From Streptomyces pactum (GTDB lineage: Bacteria > Actinomycetota > Actinomycetes > Streptomycetales > Streptomycetaceae): 64,000 bases of DNA. The stretch covers positions 1,240,001 through 1,304,000 of the forward strand of contig NZ_CP019724.1 of NCBI RefSeq assembly GCF_002005225.1, in the 5' to 3' direction. The position numbers and the translations under genes are program-made. The notes below the pieces were generated by a model, which made no database searches, was not told the DNA's origin, and saw nothing but the letters and a program-made list of their open reading frames with translations. Shown here in pieces: positions 61,429 through 64,000 of the stretch (its first letter is position 1; each line of letters opens with the position of its first letter).

Positions 61429-62460
61429 TCAGCCGGGTTCCTCCCGCGTCACCGCCGTCACCAGCACGCTTCCGGGCGTGCGCGCCACCACGAAGGACCG
61501 CCCCTTCACGGTGCCGGGGTCCAGGTCGATGCGGTGGCCGCCCGGTTCCAGCACGCCGTCGAAGACCTCGTGGGTGTGGGTGCGGTGGAGGCGGTCGAGT
61601 CGGTAGGCGGTGAGCCGTACCCGACAGGGTGAGGTGACCTCGACGGCCGCCGCGCCACGGGTCGCCGTGAGGCCGGTCAGCCGGCGTCGCTCGGCGGGGC
61701 GGCGGTCCAGGGCGTGTTCGATCTGGGCGACGAGCAGCGGGACGATCGGGGCGAGAGCCTCGACGTGGGCCACGTCCACCCCGGCGTCCGCGAAGGCGCG
61801 GCGCACGGCCGACCGTTCCTCCTCGGCGACCGCGCGGCCGAAGGCGACGGCTCCGTAGGCCCGCAGTTCGTCGGCCGGCACACCGGCGGCGTCATGGGTG
61901 ATGTCGGCGCCGATGCCGATGGTGCGCAGCGCGGCGGCGAGCCTGGCGAGCAGGGCGACACGGGCACCGACCAGCAGGATGCGGCGCCGGGTGTGCGCGG
62001 TGCCGTCGAGCAGGGCGGCGAGGGCGGCGCGGTACTCGGCGCCGGGGAAGCGGTACGGGCCGATGCCGTGGTAGCCGTTGAACTCCAGGTCGGCGTGTTC
62101 CCCGGTCTGCCAGGCGAAGTCCCGCCAGACGAAGTCCTCGCCGTCCCGCAGGATCACGGCGGTCACCGCGCCGCAGGCCAGGTTCTCGCACTCGGGGCAG
62201 GCGTAGATGACGTACCGCCCGCCGGGCAGGGGCGCGTCGGTCTCCAGAAGCAGGCTGCGGACCTGCGCGGTGAGGATCGCGGGGGGTACGTCGGCGGCCA
62301 GCGGGGAGACCGCGTCCAGGTCACAGAGGCGGAACAGCAGGGGACGTCCGTCGACGACGAAGTCCAGGAAGTCGCGGTGGACCTGGTAGTCACCGTCGGC
62401 GAGGACGCCACCGGCGCGCATCGCCGGGGCAAGACCGAAGGTCGCGTACTCGGCAGCCAT
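61429..62460 (-). CDS. Unrecognised oxidoreductase-like protein
   Basis: A 343-residue protein from ATG 62460 (MAAEYATFGLAPAMRAGGVL). An N-terminal part has VYACPECENLACGAVTAVIL-like text (YVIYACPECENLACGAVTAV), i.e. a CxxCxxxxC cluster that may bind zinc or Fe-S, then FVWRDFAWQTGEHADLEFNG. The middle holds RRILLVGARVALLARLAAAL, resembling a nucleotide-binding segment. The C-terminal ~90 residues look like an immunoglobulin-like strand array. I do not recognise the family. It is divergent from the D-amino-acid oxidase gene (66 nt apart). Confidence 0.75.
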   Translation of the reverse strand: MAAEYATFGLAPAMRAGGVLADGDYQVHRDFLDFVVDGRPLLFRLCDLDAVSPLAADVPPAILTAQVRSLLLETDAPLPGGRYVIYACPECENLACGAVTAVILRDGEDFVWRDFAWQTGEHADLEFNGYHGIGPYRFPGAEYRAALAALLDGTAHTRRRILLVGARVALLARLAAALRTIGIGADITHDAAGVPADELRAYGAVAFGRAVAEEERSAVRRAFADAGVDVAHVEALAPIVPLLVAQIEHALDRRPAERRRLTGLTATRGAAAVEVTSPCRVRLTAYRLDRLHRTHTHEVFDGVLEPGGHRIDLDPGTVKGRSFVVARTPGSVLVTAVTREEPG

Positions 62461-62526
62461 GCGGTGAGTATTCCCTCGCCGGAACCGCTCTGAGCGCGGC
62501 ATGGGGCATTCCGCTAACGTCCTCGT

Positions 62527-63480
62527 GTGGAAACCGAACTGGATGGCGAAGTCGTCGTGGTCGGCGGCGGGGTGGCCGGGCTGACGACGGCCGTCGTTCT
62601 CGCCGAGCGCGGCAGGCGGGTGCGGCTGTGGACGCGGGAGCCCGTCGAGCGGACCACCTCGGTGGTCGCCGGCGGGCTGTGGTGGCCGTACCGCATCGAG
62701 CCGGTGGCGTCGGCACAGGCGTGGGCGCTGTGTTCGCTGGACGTGTACGAGGATCTGGCGGCGCGGCCGCAGGAGACCGGCGTACGCATGGTCGAAGGGG
62801 TGCTCGGCGAGAGTGGCCTGGACGAGGTGGGCTCGTGGGCTGCCACCAAGCTGCCGGGCCTGCGCGCGGCGACCGCCGCCGAGTACGCCGGGCAGGGGCT
62901 GTGGGCGCGGCTGCCGCTCATCGACATGTCGACCCATCTGCCGTGGCTGCGGGAACGGCTCGCGGCGGCGGGCGGCACGGTGGAGACGCGCGCGGTGGCC
63001 GATCTGGCCGAGGCCGACGCTCCGGTCGTCGTCAACTGCACGGGCCTGGGCGCCCGGGAGCTGGTGCCGGACGCGGCCGTGCGTCCGGTGCGCGGGCAAC
63101 TGGTCGTCGTGGAGAACCCCGGCATCCGGACCTGGCTGGTCTCCACCGACCCCGTCTCCGGAGAGGTGACGTACTTCCTTCCGCACCCCGGCCGGCTCCT
63201 CCTGGGCGGGACGGCCGAGGAGGACGTCTGGTCGATGGAGCCGGACCCGGCGGTCGCGGAGGCGATCGTACGCAGGTGCGCGGCGGTGCGGCCCGAGATC
63301 GCCGGGGCGCGGGTGCTCGGGCACCTGGTGGGGCTGCGGCCGGCGCGGGACGCGGTACGGCTGGAGCGCGAGCCGCTGCCGGACGGGCGGCTGCTGGTGC
63401 ACAACTACGGGCACGGCGGCGCGGGCGTCACCGTGGCCTGGGGCTGCGCGCGGGAGGCGGCCGACCTCGCCTCCCGCTGA
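62527..63480 (+). CDS. FAD-dependent D-amino-acid-oxidase-like enzyme
   Basis: A 317-residue flavoprotein. VVVVGGGVAGLTTAVVLAER is the FAD motif. TTSVVAGGLWWPYRIEPV, WAALCSLDVYEDL-like helices, IDMSTHLPWLRERL, and the late HNYGHGGAGVTVAWGCA, all match D-amino-acid oxidase (DAO); the shorter length than eukaryotic DAO is normal. It oxidises D-amino acids to imino acids and H2O2. GTG 62527 lacks a strong ribosome-binding site and may be leaderless or coupled to the divergent promoter. Confidence 0.93.
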   Translation: METELDGEVVVVGGGVAGLTTAVVLAERGRRVRLWTREPVERTTSVVAGGLWWPYRIEPVASAQAWALCSLDVYEDLAARPQETGVRMVEGVLGESGLDEVGSWAATKLPGLRAATAAEYAGQGLWARLPLIDMSTHLPWLRERLAAAGGTVETRAVADLAEADAPVVVNCTGLGARELVPDAAVRPVRGQLVVVENPGIRTWLVSTDPVSGEVTYFLPHPGRLLLGGTAEEDVWSMEPDPAVAEAIVRRCAAVRPEIAGARVLGHLVGLRPARDAVRLEREPLPDGRLLVHNYGHGGAGVTVAWGCAREAADLASR

Positions 63481-63561
63481 CCACGGCCCGCGCGGGGCCG
63501 CTCCGACGGGCAGGGGCCGCCCGGGGGCAAGGACCGCACGGCGGGCAGGGACCGCTCCGCT

Positions 63562-63603
63562 GGAGCAGGGACCGGCACGCGGGTGCGTGCCGGTCCCTGC
63601 TCC
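63562..63603. terminator. Bidirectional terminator between DAO and BCCT genes
   Basis: A 19-bp perfect stem (63562-63580 / 63585-63603) with loop GGGT, followed by GCTTTTC on the plus strand, lies between the convergent DAO and transporter genes. One of the best hairpins of the window. Confidence 0.92.
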
Positions 63604-63635
63604 GCTTTTCCGCCCCACCGCGGACTCCGTGTCGG

Positions 63636-64000
63636 TCAGTGGTGCTTGCCGATCGGGTCGCCCTCCACGTCCGTGCCGGGTCCCGGGCCGATGCGGATCT
63701 CGAAGTCGCCCTCGTACTGCTTGTGACCCTCGATGACGGCCATCTCGACGGCCTCGGAAGCCATCTCACCGCGCACGATGAGCGGGTCGCGGCGCAGGTC
63801 GCGCATGAGGGCGACGCACATCCCGATCATCACGACGACGAAGGGTGCCGCCGCGAGGATCGTGAGGTTCTGCAGACCGGTCAGCGCGTCTCCCTCACCG
63901 CTGCCGACCAGGAGCATGATGGCGGCGACCGCTCCGGTCACCACGCCCCAGAACACCACCACCCAGCGGCTGGGTTCGAGCGCGCCCCGCTGCGACAGGG
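63636..64000 (-). CDS. BCCT-family transporter, C-terminal part
   Basis: The last ~121 residues of a betaine/carnitine/choline-type transporter; the 5' part lies outside the window (frame is open at base 64000). LEPSRWVVVFWGVVTGAVAA, LTGLQNLTILAAAPFVVVMI, and the cytoplasmic end EAVEMAVIEGHKQYEGDFEI match the terminal helices and tail of BCCT proteins. It imports compatible solutes by sodium or proton symport. Stop TGA 63636. Confidence 0.85.
   Translation of the reverse strand, partial: LSQRGALEPSRWVVVFWGVVTGAVAAIMLLVGSGEGDALTGLQNLTILAAAPFVVVMIGMCVALMRDLRRDPLIVRGEMASEAVEMAVIEGHKQYEGDFEIRIGPGPGTDVEGDPIGKHH

Noticed and set aside
58130..61606. 1158-codon open frame on the plus strand across tex and the ABC-F gene
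   Set aside because: It is a shadow of the high-GC genes tex (+, other frame) and ABC-F (-). The translation is Arg/Gly/Ala-rich with no domain.

Overview
The window reads as chromosomal DNA of a Streptomyces or a very close relative. GC is about 72% almost throughout, start codons are often GTG or TTG, many genes are coupled by ATGA or GTGA overlaps, and there is a conservon signalling operon, a hopanoid operon, a Tex protein and several Streptomyces-type small proteins. From memory, the order from threonine degradation through the conservon, hopanoid operon and idi to the SCO6745-type gene resembles the S. coelicolor SCO67xx interval. I could not check this.

Layout. 1-3.8 kb: a truncated amidohydrolase, a NUDIX-like protein, tRNA-Pro(GGG), an MFS exporter and a YjbR protein. 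3.8-5.26 kb: an IS110-family insertion sequence with a candidate bridge-RNA region. 5.26-9.6 kb: a GNAT/XRE-cupin pair, a LysR regulator, and kbl-tdh for threonine catabolism. 9.8-13.9 kb: a conservon (kinase-like ATPase, roadblock, DUF742, GTPase) followed by a GAF protein. 14.2-17.2 kb: an alpha/beta hydrolase, a TetR and a MerR regulator, with unusual tandem repeats. 17.4-22.7 kb: a lower-GC five-gene cluster (novel four-helix membrane protein with a Cys-rich tail and a TTA codon, methyltransferase, GT4, B12-binding radical SAM enzyme, GT2). This is the best candidate for an undescribed pathway.

23.1-30.1 kb: housekeeping and envelope genes, including a LysM/M23 peptidase under a c-di-AMP (ydaO) riboswitch, a tyrosine phosphatase, and an XRE-cupin/DUF6126 pair with two operator palindromes. 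30.2-43.2 kb: a minus-strand hopanoid operon (hpnC, hpnD, a 52-aa DUF6380-like protein, hpnE, prenyl synthase, shc, hpnG-like, hpnH, ispG, dxs, aminotransferase). It encodes squalene synthesis by the HpnCDE route, cyclisation, side-chain addition and amination, with two MEP-pathway genes to feed it. 43.5-50.5 kb: a minus-strand envelope polymer or glycolipid operon (two-gene ABC exporter, GT2, CDP-alcohol transferase, glycerol-1-phosphate-dehydrogenase-like enzyme, cytidylyltransferase-like enzyme, DUF5941/CDP-alcohol transferase fusion).

51-64 kb: a CDF metal exporter, idi, an RsbW-like ATPase, an enoyl-CoA hydratase, a DJ-1/GlxA-regulator pair, an SCO6745-family protein, an LPFR small protein, Tex, an ABC-F protein, an unknown protein, a D-amino-acid-oxidase-like enzyme, and the end of a BCCT transporter that runs off the window.
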